Counted from the first letter of the stretch, positions 25,221-36,067 are shown. The stretch is DNA of 64,000 bases from Rahnella inusitata (GCF_003263515.1 NZ_JYDE01000017.1:310001-374000), one strand, 5' to 3'. Numbers and translations: made by a program. Notes: generated by a model from the sequence alone, not told the origin.

Positions 25221-26255
25221 ATGATAAAAACATCGCCCGTCCGCCTAAGCTGGCTGATTGCCGCAGTAGTGGTGATATTGCTGATTGTTATCGCTTTCTG
25301 GATTTTGGCCGGAGGCACTAAGCCAGAAACGGATGATGCCTTTGTGTCCGCCGATTCCACGCTGGTGGCACCGCGCATTTACGGCACTATTGCCGAGGTG
25401 TACGTGCGCGACAATCAGCCGGTTAAAGCCGGGGAGGTAATGGCGCGTATCGATGACCGGGATTATCGCAACGCAGTTCTGACGGCCGAAGCGAATCTGG
25501 AAACGGCCAATGCGCAAATGCTGAGCCTCACCGCGCAGCTGGCGAAACAGCAGCAAACCATTTTGCAGGCTCAGGCGCAGGTGAATGCCGACAGCGCGGG
25601 TATTTCGTATGCGCGTCAGAGCGCTGACCGCTACAAGCGTTTACTGCAAAACGGTTCGGGCACCGCCGATGCGCGCGATGAATCGGATGCGAATCTGCGG
25701 GCCAAACTGGCTACGCAGCAAAGCGATATGGCGGCAGCACAGGCCGCTGAAAAACAGGTCGACGTGCTGAAAGCGGGGCAGGCCGAAGCGAAAGCTGCTA
25801 TTGATTTAGCGGCGACCGCGCTGGCGCAGGCTAAATTAAATCTCTCCTACACGGAAATCACGGCGCCCGTCGACGGTATTGTCGGGCAACGTTCGCTGCG
25901 CATCGGCGGTTATGTTAGCGCCGGCACGCGCGTTTTGGCGGTCGTTCCGCTGCACGATGCCTACATTGTGGCGAATTATCTTGAAACACAGTTAGGCGAT
26001 GTGAAGCCCGATCAGGCCGTAGAGATCAAAGTCGATGCACTTCCGGGTGTCGTGCTCAAAGGGAAGGTGGACAGTATTTCTCCCGCAACCGGCGTGACGT
26101 TTTCCCCGATCTCTGCGGACAATGCGACGGGCAATTACACTAAAGTGGTGCAACGTCTGGCAGTAAAAATCGTGCTTGACCCTCATCAGACCGATACGAA
26201 TCGTCTTAAAGTGGGCATGTCTGTGATCCCTACTATCAATACCGCATCGCGATAA
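25221..26255 (+). CDS. HlyD/EmrA-type membrane fusion protein
   Basis: A 344-residue adaptor with one N-terminal membrane helix (about 10-32), biotinyl-lipoyl-like halves flanking a long coiled-coil (about 100-210, many Ala and Gln), then a beta-barrel. Landmarks are ETDDAFVSADSTLVAPRIYG, YTEITAPVDGIVGQRSLR and VANYLETQLGDVKPDQAV. It starts 58 bp after the MFS gene and shares its transcript, ending at a terminator 30 bp downstream. Confidence 0.92.
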   Translation: MIKTSPVRLSWLIAAVVVILLIVIAFWILAGGTKPETDDAFVSADSTLVAPRIYGTIAEVYVRDNQPVKAGEVMARIDDRDYRNAVLTAEANLETANAQMLSLTAQLAKQQQTILQAQAQVNADSAGISYARQSADRYKRLLQNGSGTADARDESDANLRAKLATQQSDMAAAQAAEKQVDVLKAGQAEAKAAIDLAATALAQAKLNLSYTEITAPVDGIVGQRSLRIGGYVSAGTRVLAVVPLHDAYIVANYLETQLGDVKPDQAVEIKVDALPGVVLKGKVDSISPATGVTFSPISADNATGNYTKVVQRLAVKIVLDPHQTDTNRLKVGMSVIPTINTASR

Positions 26256-26284
26256 ATCAGGTTTTCAGTCACTTAAACCGATAC

Positions 26285-26323
26285 AAAAAAGGCGACCATG
26301 CTTCATTGCATGGTCGCCTTTTT
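26285..26323. terminator. bidirectional terminator
   Basis: GGCGACCATG and CATGGTCGCC form a stem flanked by A6 and T5 runs; it ends the exporter operon and opgC. Confidence 0.92.
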
Positions 26324-26347
26324 ACGTACTGCGCAGTTAAGGGGCGG

Positions 26348-27532
26348 TTAAGACGCCTGATTTTGCGGCGGGGTAGGGCCGGACGGATTCTTTTTGGTCA
26401 ACTGCTGCGGTTTGCCTGAGAAAAGGAAGCGCAGGAGCGGAATACGTTTATGCACTTCATAAAGGATGAAGGCGATACCGAATACGAATACCAGACCCAG
26501 CCAGAAGCCCATCCAGTCGCTGTGAATTTTTGGCGTGATGAACGCACCGTAAATCAGCGTTAATGGGTGATGAATCAAATAGATGAACAGGGATGAGTTC
26601 ACCAGATAAGTGATCCACGGTGCCTGGAAGTTCAGCATGTAATGGCTAAAGGAGAACACCACGTTAACCATCAGAATGCCTAACAGCGTCGTAATGATGG
26701 CATCAATCTCCATCGAGTAAAGCTGCGGTGTATTCACGTGCTGATTGAACATGTAGGCAGCGAACAGGAAGATGCTGACCACACCCGCAGTGGCAGAAGG
26801 CTTGATAAACAGCTCTTTCAACCAGGCGAATTTATACGCAAAGGCGCCAATGATGAAAAAGGGCAGATAAAACAACGTCTGCATCACGATGAAATTAAAC
26901 GCCCCGTTAGAAAGTAAATCCGGCGCGAAAAGATACAACGCTCTGTTAAAAGCGGCATAAATTAAACCGATAAACAAAAAGAGTATTGAGAGTTTTCCTA
27001 AACTATTTGTTCGGTTTTTAATTAATTGAATGCGATTAGTCTTAATTTCTTTTATAAATTTAAAGAGATAAAAACAAATGCTGGTGAGAATAACCAACGT
27101 CAATAAGAACCATAAATGAGAGACTAATTCCCAGACGGTGATGTTAATTTTCTGATAGAGGCCCATCGTGCTCCAGTCAGAAAACTTGCTGGTATATTTC
27201 ATCAGGAAATAAAGCTGTGGCAGCGTGATAAGCGGAAACGCCGCGGCCAGCGGGATGGCAACCCGCTCCAAACGCACCTTCAGCCACTGATGCGATTCAT
27301 AGCGCTCGTACAGCATATAGGAGAAATAGCCTGATATGACGAAGAACACCTGCATACGGAAGGCGTGGATGACATCATTGAAGATAGTCAGGCCGTGTGA
27401 GGGTATGGCACTGTTTACTGCCCAGATATGACTGGAGTAAATCAATGATATATGGAATGGAATACCCAGCAGCATCAAATATGCGCGTATGGAGTCCAAA
27501 AAGAACTCACGTTGTGGTTTTTGTGGTTTCAT
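26348..27532 (-). CDS. opgC: glucans biosynthesis succinyltransferase OpgC
   Basis: OpgC adds succinyl groups to osmoregulated periplasmic glucans. The 394-residue product is an acyltransferase-3 family membrane protein with ten predicted helices. It begins with the family marks REFFLDSIRAYLMLLGIPFHISLIYSSHIW and FRMQVFFVISGYFSYMLYERY, and has FIYLIHHPLTLIYGAFITP near residue 310, all close to E. coli OpgC (MdoC). It diverges from opgG across a 331-bp gap. Confidence 0.96.
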   Translation of the reverse strand: MKPQKPQREFFLDSIRAYLMLLGIPFHISLIYSSHIWAVNSAIPSHGLTIFNDVIHAFRMQVFFVISGYFSYMLYERYESHQWLKVRLERVAIPLAAAFPLITLPQLYFLMKYTSKFSDWSTMGLYQKINITVWELVSHLWFLLTLVILTSICFYLFKFIKEIKTNRIQLIKNRTNSLGKLSILFLFIGLIYAAFNRALYLFAPDLLSNGAFNFIVMQTLFYLPFFIIGAFAYKFAWLKELFIKPSATAGVVSIFLFAAYMFNQHVNTPQLYSMEIDAIITTLLGILMVNVVFSFSHYMLNFQAPWITYLVNSSLFIYLIHHPLTLIYGAFITPKIHSDWMGFWLGLVFVFGIAFILYEVHKRIPLLRFLFSGKPQQLTKKNPSGPTPPQNQAS

Positions 27533-27863
27533 TAGGTTCCCGTTGTATGCAGCTCATCCTAATTTTAGATCGTAATTTGTCTTTAGGGTTATTCATTCAG
27601 GTAACCAGAAATGGACGTTGCTGACAATAGTATAACTCCGAAGATAAAACGGGCCTTGTTATAGGACAAGTTTCCATAGCCTGTGTTTCAACGAATTGAT
27701 ATCCTTGTACCCTGTTGCGCTTAAACGGTTCATCAATGGATGAACCATCGACTGCTCAGGTTGTCGGAAACCTGACACTTCCCTTAAAATTGCTACAGCG
27801 AATGTGTTAAGCGCGCTTAAAGGAGACAAGGTGTCGGATAAAAATTTTTCCATAGGGTCACGT
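27533..27863. promoter_or_regulatory. opgC/opgG divergent control region with structured leader
   Basis: Near opgG there is a perfect hairpin GGTTCATC-AATG-GATGAACC (27727-27746), an inverted repeat CAGGTT/AACCTG (27754-27771) and a perfect palindrome TTAAGCGCGCTTAA (27807-27820) just ahead of an AAGGAG. These may fold in the opgGH mRNA leader or bind a regulator. Confidence 0.5.
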
Positions 27864-29399
27864 ATGATCAAAGTCCGTTTGCTAAGTGCCGCAGTGTTGA
27901 TGGCCATGTTCACCTCATCTGCCTGGGCTTTTTCTATTGACGATGTTGCAAAACAAGCGAAAGCATTAGCCGACAAAGGCTACGAAGCGCCAAAAAGCAA
28001 TTTACCGTCCCAGTTCCGCGACCTCAAATTCGCAGACTACCAACAAATTCAATTCAATCATGACAAAGCGTACTGGAAAGACCAGAACACGCCTTTCAAG
28101 CTTGAGTTCTACCACCAGGGGATGTACTTCGACACTCCGGTGAAAATCAATGAAGTGACGGCCAACGCTGTCAAAGAAATCAAATACAGCCCGGATTACT
28201 TCAACTTTGGCAACGTCAAACATGACGCTGACTCTGTGAAGAACCTCGGATTTGCCGGTTTCAAAGTGCTTTATCCAATCAATAAAGCAGACAAAAATGA
28301 TGAAATTATGAGTGTGCTGGGTGCCAGCTACTTCCGTGTCATCGGTAAAGGCCAGGTTTATGGTTTGTCTGCACGTGGTTTGGCTATCGACACCGCGCTG
28401 GCTTCCGGCGAAGAATTCCCGCGCTTTCGCGAATTCTGGATTGAACGTCCTAATCCGGATGAAAAACACTTAGTCATTTACGCATTGCTGGATTCTCCGC
28501 GTGCGACCGGCGCTTACCGTCTGGATGTATATCCGGGTAAAGAAGCCACTGTCGACGTGCAGTCTCAGGTCTATCTGCGTGACAAAGTGGGCAAACTTGG
28601 CGTTGCACCATTGACCAGTATGTTCCTGTTCGGCGCGAACCAGCCTTCTCCGGTGATGAACTATCGCCCGGCGCTGCATGATTCCAATGGTCTGTCTATC
28701 CACGCAGGTAACGGTGAATGGATCTGGCGTCCGCTGAACAATCCAAAACATCTGGCCGTCAGCCAGTTCTCCATGGAAAACCCGAAAGGGTTCGGTCTGC
28801 TGCAACGCGGCCGTAGTTTCTCCAACTTTGAAGATTTGGACGATCGTTATGATCTGCGTCCAAGCGGTTGGGTAGAAACCAAAGGCGACTGGGGTAAAGG
28901 GAAAGTTGAGCTGGTCGAAATTCCGACCGCCGATGAAACCAATGACAACATCGTGGCCTTCTGGACGCCGGATCAGTTACCTGATGCAGGTAAACCGCTG
29001 TCTATGAACTATCGTCTGCACTTCTCTATTGAAGAAGACAAATTGCATTCACCGGATCTGGCATGGGTTGAACGTACCATGCGCTCAACCGGTGATGTGA
29101 AGCAGTCAAATCTGATCCGTGAGCCAGACGGCAGCGTTGCCTTCCTGGTTGATTTTGTCGGTCCAAATCTGAAAGCCCTGAAAAGCGACACCCCGGTGGC
29201 GTCTCAGGTCAGCGTGGGCGACAACGGCGATCTGGTTGAAAACACTGTCCGCTATAATCCGGTAACTAAAGGCTGGCGTCTGACGCTGCGCCTGAAAGTG
29301 AAAGATCCGAAGAAAGCGATCGAAATGCGCGCTTCTCTGGCCAATGGCGATAAAACACTGAGTGAAACCTGGAGCTATCAGCTGCCTGCAAATGAATAA
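27864..29399 (+). CDS. opgG: glucans biosynthesis protein OpgG
   Basis: OpgG is the periplasmic protein needed to build the branched beta-glucan backbone made by OpgH. The 511-residue product equals E. coli OpgG in length, with a signal peptide ([19 protein letters not shown]) and strong conservation from [19 protein letters not shown] to [14 protein letters not shown]. An upstream GTG at 27831 with a stronger SD (AAGGAGA) would give an 11-residue longer signal region; I keep the ATG at 27864 by likeness to E. coli. It overlaps opgH by 8 bp. Confidence 0.95.
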   Translation: MIKVRLLSAAVLMAMFTSSAWAFSIDDVAKQAKALADKGYEAPKSNLPSQFRDLKFADYQQIQFNHDKAYWKDQNTPFKLEFYHQGMYFDTPVKINEVTANAVKEIKYSPDYFNFGNVKHDADSVKNLGFAGFKVLYPINKADKNDEIMSVLGASYFRVIGKGQVYGLSARGLAIDTALASGEEFPRFREFWIERPNPDEKHLVIYALLDSPRATGAYRLDVYPGKEATVDVQSQVYLRDKVGKLGVAPLTSMFLFGANQPSPVMNYRPALHDSNGLSIHAGNGEWIWRPLNNPKHLAVSQFSMENPKGFGLLQRGRSFSNFEDLDDRYDLRPSGWVETKGDWGKGKVELVEIPTADETNDNIVAFWTPDQLPDAGKPLSMNYRLHFSIEEDKLHSPDLAWVERTMRSTGDVKQSNLIREPDGSVAFLVDFVGPNLKALKSDTPVASQVSVGDNGDLVENTVRYNPVTKGWRLTLRLKVKDPKKAIEMRASLANGDKTLSETWSYQLPANE

Positions 29400-31980
29400 G
29401 TCAACGCACTCTACTCATGAATATGTAGAAGCTTTGCCGCTTCCTGAAGAACAGAAAGCGGCACTCCTTCAGCAGCTCCCGGCTGCTGAAGGTGAAGCTT
29501 TTGCCACCGTGCATCGGCGCTTAGGCGCTGATGACATGGCTTCAGCGGCTGCTGCCGCAGCGGACACCGATGCACCTCTGGCCTCGGTGAAAGCGCGCGT
29601 CGGTGCTGGCTGGCCTTACGCACTGGAGAAGGGCTCGCTGGATGAGGTGGATAACGAAGGCCGCACCATCGCGAGCGCTATGCCTCCGGTTAAACGTTCC
29701 AGCATGTTCCCTGATGTCTGGCGCACCAACCCGGTAGGGCGTTTTTGGGACAACCTGATGGGGCGCAGCGCGGCCTCACGTCATCGTGCCTCAGAAATGC
29801 CGGAGTCCGAAAAACGCTGGCGTCATGCAGGTTCCGTCCGACGTTATATCTTGCTGGCTCTGATGCTGGTGCAAACGGCGATCGCGACCTGGTACATGAA
29901 AACCATCCTGCCTTATCAGGGCTGGGCGCTGATTGACCCCGCAGATATGCTGAATCAGGACTGGTTACAGTCGGTGCTGCAACTTCTGCCGTATGTGTTG
30001 CAGACGGGGATCCTGGTGCTGTTTGCCATCCTCTTCTGTTGGGTGTCGGCCGGTTTCTGGACCGCACTGATGGGCTTTTTACAATTGCTCATCGGTCGCG
30101 ATAAATACAGCATCACGGCTTCGACCAAAGGCGATGAGCCGCTGAACCCGAATAACCGCACTGCGCTGATCATGCCGATTTGTAATGAAGACGTGGAGCG
30201 CGTTTTCGCGGGTCTTCGTGCAACGTATGAATCTGTAAAAGCAACGGGTGATTTGGATCAGTTCGATATCTATGTCCTGAGCGACAGTTATGACCCGGAT
30301 ATCTGCGTAGCCGAACAGAAAGCCTGGATGGAAGTCTGCCGCGACGTTGATGGTCATGGTCGGATCTTCTACCGCCGCCGCCGCCGCCGTGTGAAACGTA
30401 AAAGCGGTAACATCGATGACTGGTGTCGTCGTTGGGGCGGAGAATATGCCTACATGGTTATTCTCGATGCCGACAGCGTCATGAGTGGCGAATGTCTGAC
30501 CGGTCTGGCGCGTCTGATGGATGCCAACCCGAACGCCGGTATTATCCAGTCTTCGCCGAAAGCGTCAGGCATGGATACGCTGTATGCGCGTTGTCAGCAA
30601 TTCGCCACCCGCGTCTACGGGCCACTGTTTACCGCCGGTCTGCACTTCTGGCAGTTGGGCGAATCCCACTACTGGGGTCATAACGCTATCATCCGCGTGA
30701 AACCGTTCATCGAGCACTGTGCGCTTGCACCGTTGCCGGGTGAAGGTTCGTTTGCCGGTTCCATCATGTCGCATGACTTCGTGGAAGCAGCTCTGATGCG
30801 CCGTGCGGGCTGGGGCGTGTGGATTGCTTATGATCTGCCGGGCAGTTATGAGGAATTACCGCCGAACCTGCTGGATGAGCTGAAACGCGACCGCCGCTGG
30901 TGTCACGGTAACCTGATGAACTTCCGCCTGTTCCTGGTGAAAGGGATGCACCCGGTTCACCGTGCGGTATTCCTGACCGGCGTGATGTCTTATCTGTCTG
31001 CTCCGCTGTGGTTTACGTTCCTGGCCCTGTCTACTGCTTTACAGGTAGTGCATACGCTGATGGAACCGCAGTACTTCCTGCAACCGCGCCAGTTATTCCC
31101 GGTGTGGCCGCAGTGGCGTCCTGAGCTGGCCATCGCGCTGTTTTCGACCACCATGGTGCTGCTGTTCCTGCCAAAACTGCTGAGTATCGTCCTGATTTGG
31201 GCGAAAGGTGCGAAGCAATTCGGCGGCGGTCTGCGTCTGCTGCTTTCCATGTTGCTGGAAATGCTTTTCTCGGTCCTGCTGGCACCTGTGCGTATGTTGT
31301 TCCACACCGTATTCGTGGTCAGCGCGTTCCTGGGCTGGGAAGTGGTCTGGAATTCACCGCAGCGTGATGATGATGATACGCCGTGGGGCGAAGCCTTTAA
31401 GCGTCACGGTTCTCAGCTGTTGCTGGGTGCTGTCTGGGCCGCCGGTATGGCGTGGCTGGACTTACGCTTCCTGTGGTGGCTGGCGCCTATCGTCTTTTCT
31501 CTTATCCTCTCGCCAATCGTGTCGGTGTTGTCAAGCCGTGCAACGCTGGGGATTAAGAGTAAGAGAGCCAAGCTGTTCCTGATCCCGGAAGAGTACGATC
31601 CTCCGCGTGAACTGGTGGCGACTGATGAATATCTCAAACTGAACCGTGAACGTAAGTTGCAAAACGGCTTCATGCATGCGGTATTTGATCCGACGTTCAA
31701 TGCGCTGGCGACAGCTATGGCGACTTCGCGTCACCTGATGCGTGATGCGGTTGAAAATGGCCGTCGTGCTCACCTTGAGCAGGCGTTGAAAACCGGGCCG
31801 AAAGATTTAGGTAAGGCCGATCGCCTGATCCTTTTGAGCGATCCGGTACTGATGGCGCGCTTACACTCTGCGGTCTGGACGCAACCGGATCAGCAGGCGT
31901 GGAGTGAGCATTACAGTAAATTGCCGCGTAACGTTGAGGCATTCCCTGAAACCCAGACGCTGGAAGTTACACCCGCCTGA
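29392..31980 (+). CDS. opgH: glucans biosynthesis glucosyltransferase OpgH
   Basis: OpgH is the inner-membrane UDP-glucose transferase that makes the beta-1,2-glucan backbone; in E. coli it also ties UDP-glucose level to cell size through FtsZ. The 862-residue product has a large cytoplasmic GT2 domain between membrane helices, with [24 protein letters not shown], the acceptor-site [14 protein letters not shown] and RRWCHGN (R-x2-RW type), and then six or so helices (about 520-700). The ATG at 29392 lies inside the end of opgG, as in E. coli. Confidence 0.97.
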   Translation: MNKSTHSTHEYVEALPLPEEQKAALLQQLPAAEGEAFATVHRRLGADDMASAAAAAADTDAPLASVKARVGAGWPYALEKGSLDEVDNEGRTIASAMPPVKRSSMFPDVWRTNPVGRFWDNLMGRSAASRHRASEMPESEKRWRHAGSVRRYILLALMLVQTAIATWYMKTILPYQGWALIDPADMLNQDWLQSVLQLLPYVLQTGILVLFAILFCWVSAGFWTALMGFLQLLIGRDKYSITASTKGDEPLNPNNRTALIMPICNEDVERVFAGLRATYESVKATGDLDQFDIYVLSDSYDPDICVAEQKAWMEVCRDVDGHGRIFYRRRRRRVKRKSGNIDDWCRRWGGEYAYMVILDADSVMSGECLTGLARLMDANPNAGIIQSSPKASGMDTLYARCQQFATRVYGPLFTAGLHFWQLGESHYWGHNAIIRVKPFIEHCALAPLPGEGSFAGSIMSHDFVEAALMRRAGWGVWIAYDLPGSYEELPPNLLDELKRDRRWCHGNLMNFRLFLVKGMHPVHRAVFLTGVMSYLSAPLWFTFLALSTALQVVHTLMEPQYFLQPRQLFPVWPQWRPELAIALFSTTMVLLFLPKLLSIVLIWAKGAKQFGGGLRLLLSMLLEMLFSVLLAPVRMLFHTVFVVSAFLGWEVVWNSPQRDDDDTPWGEAFKRHGSQLLLGAVWAAGMAWLDLRFLWWLAPIVFSLILSPIVSVLSSRATLGIKSKRAKLFLIPEEYDPPRELVATDEYLKLNRERKLQNGFMHAVFDPTFNALATAMATSRHLMRDAVENGRRAHLEQALKTGPKDLGKADRLILLSDPVLMARLHSAVWTQPDQQAWSEHYSKLPRNVEAFPETQTLEVTPA

Positions 31981-32006
31981 GTTGATGTGAAGAGTCAGTA
32001 AAGCTA

Positions 32007-32043
32007 ACGGGCAGTATGTGAAAAACATACTGCCCGTTTTTTA
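32007..32043 (+). terminator. terminator of opgGH
   Basis: ACGGGCAGTATGT and ACATACTGCCCGT form a long perfect stem followed by T6. Confidence 0.93.
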
Positions 32044-32191
32044 TGGCAGGAAGTTCAGTGACTCTTTAGGTGCCAGCGTATAAAATTTTACTTTACCTTA
32101 ACATCGTGGCGCATGGCGACGTGATACGCTGACAGCGCTATTTAGCGCTCCACGGAGTGCTTCCATTGATTCGAATCGACAGGTTGTGTGA

Positions 32192-32437
32192 GTGATTAAT
32201 CGGGTAATTTTTCGCGGATGTGTACTGGCATTACTGGCTGGAACGCTGACGGGCTGTGGCAGTATCATCAGCCGGACAGTACCGGGGCAGGGGCATGGCA
32301 ATCAGTATTATCCCGGCGTGCAATGGGATCTGCGGGATAGCCCGTGGCGTTTTGTTACCGTCATCGACGTACCGCTTTCGATGATCGTCGACACTTTCAT
32401 GCTGCCGGTTGACGCCCGCCACGGACCTTACGATTAG
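32192..32437 (+). CDS. yceK: DUF1375 lipoprotein YceK
   Basis: The 81-residue product has a lipoprotein signal (LALLAGTLTGCGS, lipobox LTGC) and the family core SIISRTVPGQGHGNQYYPGVQWDLRDSPW, nearly the same as E. coli YceK. It starts at GTG 32192; the ribosome-binding site is weak. Function unknown. It ends 3 bp before the convergent msyB stop. Confidence 0.94.
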   Translation: MINRVIFRGCVLALLAGTLTGCGSIISRTVPGQGHGNQYYPGVQWDLRDSPWRFVTVIDVPLSMIVDTFMLPVDARHGPYD

Positions 32438-32440
32438 ACG

Positions 32441-32848
32441 TTAGTCAATATCACGCCCCGGATAATCGTCCTCATCATCCCACTCTTCAGCAGCAGCAGC
32501 GCCTTCCTCGGTGTCGGTCTGCGGCTCATGCTGGAATTCTCCTTCATCCCATTCGTACAGCGTCGCTTCTTCCAGCCACTCTTCTTCGAGCTCGATGACG
32601 TCATAGTCTTCATCGAAAATGGCCTGAGCGGCAGCACCGCTGCGGAAGGTTAACGCATCAATCGATTCCCCTTCGCCGTTAAGAAACTCCGCCTGCCACA
32701 TGATGTCGCCATCCTGCATGATGTATTTCTGCAAATTGAACTGATCGGGAAGCGGCTCTTCATCGCCCTGGACCCTGTCCTGTGCGGCTTCGAGAAATTC
32801 TTCGCGGGCGGCATCAATAGCTTCTTCAAGCGTTACGTACATGCTCAT
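32441..32848 (-). CDS. msyB: acidic protein MsyB
   Basis: MsyB restores growth and export in E. coli secY/secA mutants when overproduced. The 135-residue product starts MSMYVTLEEAIDAAREEFLE, keeps YIMQDGDIMWQAEF and EWDEGEFQ..P.TDTEEG, and is strongly acidic with Asp/Glu-rich tail DEDDYPG. It is about 11 residues longer than E. coli MsyB. It diverges from the VOC gene by 220 bp. Confidence 0.94.
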   Translation of the reverse strand: MSMYVTLEEAIDAAREEFLEAAQDRVQGDEEPLPDQFNLQKYIMQDGDIMWQAEFLNGEGESIDALTFRSGAAAQAIFDEDYDVIELEEEWLEEATLYEWDEGEFQHEPQTDTEEGAAAAEEWDDEDDYPGRDID

Positions 32849-33068
32849 TGTTGTCTCCTGAGTTGAAATGGGGTAACGGGTAAACAGTTATGGTGTAAAT
32901 AGCGTTATGAATGAACAGGTAACAACCATCCGCCAGTGAAAACGCTGATTCAATGATTGTTGTCGATAAATCACAGAGTGCAAGTTTTCAGATGAAAAAC
33001 AGTCTGGCATTCTTCTGCTATTCTGAATTTCCTGGTCATAAACGCTGATGTGAGGGAGTGAATTTACG

Positions 33069-33467
33069 ATGATTTCACGAAATGCAGTGCTGCGGGTGGC
33101 GCGCCCGACTGACAATCTTGGGCAAATAGCCCAAATGTATTGTCACGGTTTAGGATTCGAGGTGATTGGCCGCTTCAGCGATCATCAGGGATTTGACGGC
33201 GTTCTGGTAGGACATCCGCATCATCATTACCATCTGGAATTTACGCATCATCACGCTTCAACCGCAGGCCGTGCGCCGACACAGGACAACCTGTTGGTCT
33301 TTTATATTTCCGAGTCCGACCAATGGAATGCGCAATGTGAAGCGATGCGCCTGGCCGGGTTTACAGAGGTGGCGTCGTTTAACCCCTACTGGGACGAGAA
33401 CGGCAAAACGTTTGAGGATGTGGATGGATATCGTGTAGTTTTGGCTTCTCGTGACTGGACGGTTTAG
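33069..33467 (+). CDS. VOC superfamily (glyoxalase-like) protein
   Basis: A 132-residue two-repeat VOC fold: VLRVARPTDNL, MYCHGLGFEVIGRF, HHHYHLEFTHH, LVFYISESDQWN, FTEVASFNPYW and ENGKTFEDVDGYRVVL. His and Glu residues spaced for metal binding are seen (HHYHLEF). GTGAGGGAGTG precedes the ATG. No reaction can be assigned. It is an insertion relative to the E. coli order msyB-mdtG. Confidence 0.85.
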   Translation: MISRNAVLRVARPTDNLGQIAQMYCHGLGFEVIGRFSDHQGFDGVLVGHPHHHYHLEFTHHHASTAGRAPTQDNLLVFYISESDQWNAQCEAMRLAGFTEVASFNPYWDENGKTFEDVDGYRVVLASRDWTV

Positions 33468-33599
33468 ACACAAATGTCAGTACTTTCCCTGCTTTGCAAA
33501 GGCTCTGAAGGGGGAGGGTAAAGTTTTAGCAAACCGTCTGCGCGGCGTGAAATTGGGGATTACAGTGACCATGAAACTTTCAGCAATAAGGTTACTGTT

Positions 33600-33932
33600 A
33601 TGAAGATTATTTCCCGCGCGTTACTTCTGCCGCTGTGCAGCCTCGGCGTGTTATTCAGCGTTGCCAGTACAGCAGCTGAAAATGTACATCCTCAGCCACT
33701 GCAGGGCTTACCGCCATTCCACGGAGAAGGCATGCCGCCGCCATTGATGATGGGGTTCTGTCATCCGGGGCAGTTGTTCTGTGCCAGCGTGGCCAGTGAT
33801 AATCCGACTCAGACTATCCAGAACCTGACATCGGTGCTGCCGGCAACCACGGCCGGTAAGCATTATGAGGTCCGACTGGCGGTCGTTGAAGTCCCTGATG
33901 GTCTGCCACCCCGCCCGGAAATGGCGAAGTAA
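33600..33932 (+). CDS. secreted protein of unknown function, 110 residues
   Basis: A signal peptide is clear (ALLLPLCSLGVLFSVASTAAE), followed by Pro/His-rich NVHPQPLQGLPPFHGEG, a CHPGQLFCASVAS segment whose two cysteines could pair, and a C-terminal domain ending PPRPEMAK. It lies between the VOC gene and mdtG. I do not recognise the family. Confidence 0.75.
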   Translation: MKIISRALLLPLCSLGVLFSVASTAAENVHPQPLQGLPPFHGEGMPPPLMMGFCHPGQLFCASVASDNPTQTIQNLTSVLPATTAGKHYEVRLAVVEVPDGLPPRPEMAK

Positions 33933-33958
33933 GCGGCTTTCTGTCCCGGCGGCCATGT

Positions 33959-35197
33959 TTAATCGACCATCGCCTGACGCGGCCGATGTTGCAGACACCA
34001 CCAGGAGTAGACGGCGTTAAACAGCACCACCAGCGCCGTGACGCAAAATACTGTACGAAACCCGTAACTGGCCGAGACTGCTGCACCCAGCAGCGGGCCG
34101 GTGACGTTTCCGACATCACGGAATGACTGGTTGTAGCTGAACACGCGTCCTGCGACCTGATTAGTGCAGTTGTATATCAGCAGGGTCTGTACCGCCGGAA
34201 GCAGCGCACCGTCGGTGGCACCGAGCAGGAAGCGCAGAATCCCCAACTGCAACGGCGTTTGCACAAATGCCATCGGGATGAGCAGCAGCACTGATATCCC
34301 CATCATTGCCACCAGAATGCGCTCCGGTCCGATTCTGTCCCCCAGTTTACCCAGCCGTGGCGCACTCATTAAAGCCGCCACGCCCGGCACTGATGCAATC
34401 ATGCCGCTGATAAACGCCAGATTCTGCGTGTTACCCGCCAGCTCCCGCACGTAAAGTGTGAGGATGGGCGCAATCGAGCCGGTCGCCACCTGAATAATCA
34501 TCGTGGTGACGAACAGGCAAAGGACCAGTTTCGGGTTTTTAAGCGAAGCAAACACCTGCTTACGGTTAAGCATGTCTTTTTTATTCACCGGGACGAACTG
34601 TTCGCGGATGCAGTACAGCGTCATCACAAAGCACAGGAACAGCACCGCAGCAGTGATGAAGAAGACCGGACGCAGCCCGTAGCTGTCCGCCAGTAAACCG
34701 CCGACCAGCGGCCCGAGGAGTGCGCCACTGACGCCACCGGTTGAAAGCGTGCCCAGTGCCCAGCCACTTTTGTTACGGGGAATTTGAGTGGCAATCAGCG
34801 CGTTGGCGTTGGGCACGAAGCCGCCGAGTAAGCCGAGCAGGGCGCGGAGAACGAGGAATTGCCAGATGTTTTGCGCGAATCCCATCAACACCATGACGAT
34901 CGACATACCGAGTGCAGAGCGCAGCAACATGATTTTGCGTCCCTTGCGGTCGGCAAGCCCACCCCAGAAGGGGGATGCGATGGCGGAAAACAGGAAGGTG
35001 ATACTGAAGACCAGCCCTGACCACATGTTCAGGGACTCATGGCCGGTTACGCCGAGAGTTTCTACGTACAGCGGCAGGAAAGGCATAATCAGGCTGAAAG
35101 CGGCACCGGTAAGAAAGCAGCCGATCCAGGCAACAAACAGATTACGTTTCCAGTTAATGGGTTCTGGTGCTATTTCAGGTTCAGGATCCGGGGTCAT
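33959..35197 (-). CDS. mdtG: multidrug efflux MFS transporter MdtG
   Basis: MdtG is a DHA1 drug:proton antiporter (fosfomycin and deoxycholate resistance in E. coli). The 412-residue product has 12 predicted helices, the MFS loop [19 protein letters not shown], and stretches such as [21 protein letters not shown] and [14 protein letters not shown] that equal E. coli MdtG. The ATG at 35197 is preceded by GGTA. Neighbours are in the E. coli order apart from added genes. Confidence 0.95.
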   Translation of the reverse strand: MTPDPEPEIAPEPINWKRNLFVAWIGCFLTGAAFSLIMPFLPLYVETLGVTGHESLNMWSGLVFSITFLFSAIASPFWGGLADRKGRKIMLLRSALGMSIVMVLMGFAQNIWQFLVLRALLGLLGGFVPNANALIATQIPRNKSGWALGTLSTGGVSGALLGPLVGGLLADSYGLRPVFFITAAVLFLCFVMTLYCIREQFVPVNKKDMLNRKQVFASLKNPKLVLCLFVTTMIIQVATGSIAPILTLYVRELAGNTQNLAFISGMIASVPGVAALMSAPRLGKLGDRIGPERILVAMMGISVLLLIPMAFVQTPLQLGILRFLLGATDGALLPAVQTLLIYNCTNQVAGRVFSYNQSFRDVGNVTGPLLGAAVSASYGFRTVFCVTALVVLFNAVYSWWCLQHRPRQAMVD

Positions 35198-35407
35198 AAA
35201 TTACCGAAAGATAAAGGTCGATTCGCTCTGTCATAGCAGACAGAAACAAGGCAGAGCACAAGTAACAATCAGTCAGATGGATAATTATGCGCCTAATTAT
35301 CATCCACTTCAATGATGTTAATGAACTGTAACAAGAGGACTAAAATACAGGTATTAAAAAAAAGCGGGGATGCAGGAGATCAATATCAGTGCGGATAGAT
35401 CACAAGA

Positions 35408-35433
35408 AAACGGCCAGCAAGGAGGCTGGCCGC
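35408..35433 (-). terminator. terminator downstream of the DoxX gene
   Basis: On the minus strand GGCCAGC and GCTGGCC form a stem (CCTCCTT loop) followed by GTTTTCTTG. Confidence 0.7.
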
Positions 35434-35467
35434 GACAGACTCAGAAAGATAAATACCACCGTAGAAA

Positions 35468-35902
35468 TTAACGCAGCGCCGGATTTTTCATCACAGAATA
35501 ACGGCCGCTGCCAAGGAACATAATCACCAGGCCGCCGAAGAAATACAGCGCTTCGCCTTCCAGACCCCAGGCTCCCACGTCAGTGACGGTGAAGAATTTA
35601 CCCGCGACCACCAGGAAGACGGCAACAAGAATATTGAATGCCATCACCAGCGCCGCAGGGCGGGTGAAGATCCCCAAAATGATCAGAACGGGGGCAATCA
35701 CTTCGCCGATATAGGCACCGTAGGCAATGAAACCCGGCAAGCCATCAGCCTGTAACATTTTAGCGATCCAGCCGACACCGTTCTCAATTTTTGCCACGCC
35801 GTGGAACAGAATAAGAATACCGAAAGTGAGACGTAACAAAAGCTTACCGAAATCAGGATGGTCGGTGGCGCGGGTAAAAGCAGTGTTCAGTTTAGCCAGC
35901 AT
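35468..35902 (-). CDS. DoxX family inner-membrane protein
   Basis: A 144-residue protein with four helices. Family marks are FGKLLLRLTFGILILFHGVAKI, GLPGFIAYGAYIGEVIAPVLIILG and FTRPAALVMAFNILVAV. It resembles E. coli YphA/YqjF, which are poorly known and stress-induced. It is inserted between mdtG and lpxL relative to E. coli and has its own terminator. Confidence 0.87.
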   Translation of the reverse strand: MLAKLNTAFTRATDHPDFGKLLLRLTFGILILFHGVAKIENGVGWIAKMLQADGLPGFIAYGAYIGEVIAPVLIILGIFTRPAALVMAFNILVAVFLVVAGKFFTVTDVGAWGLEGEALYFFGGLVIMFLGSGRYSVMKNPALR

Positions 35903-36067
35903 AATACGTTCCTTTCGAATGAGACTCAGATGTCACGCGGCCCCAAAAAGGGTGGGGTAATCACGTGGGGAAATTATGCTGAGAGTATTGGCCTAAAAGA
36001 GAAGAGATAAAATCTGATAACTTTGAAGAAGTCTGTCAAAAAAACTGTTTAAGCAAATCAAAAACAG

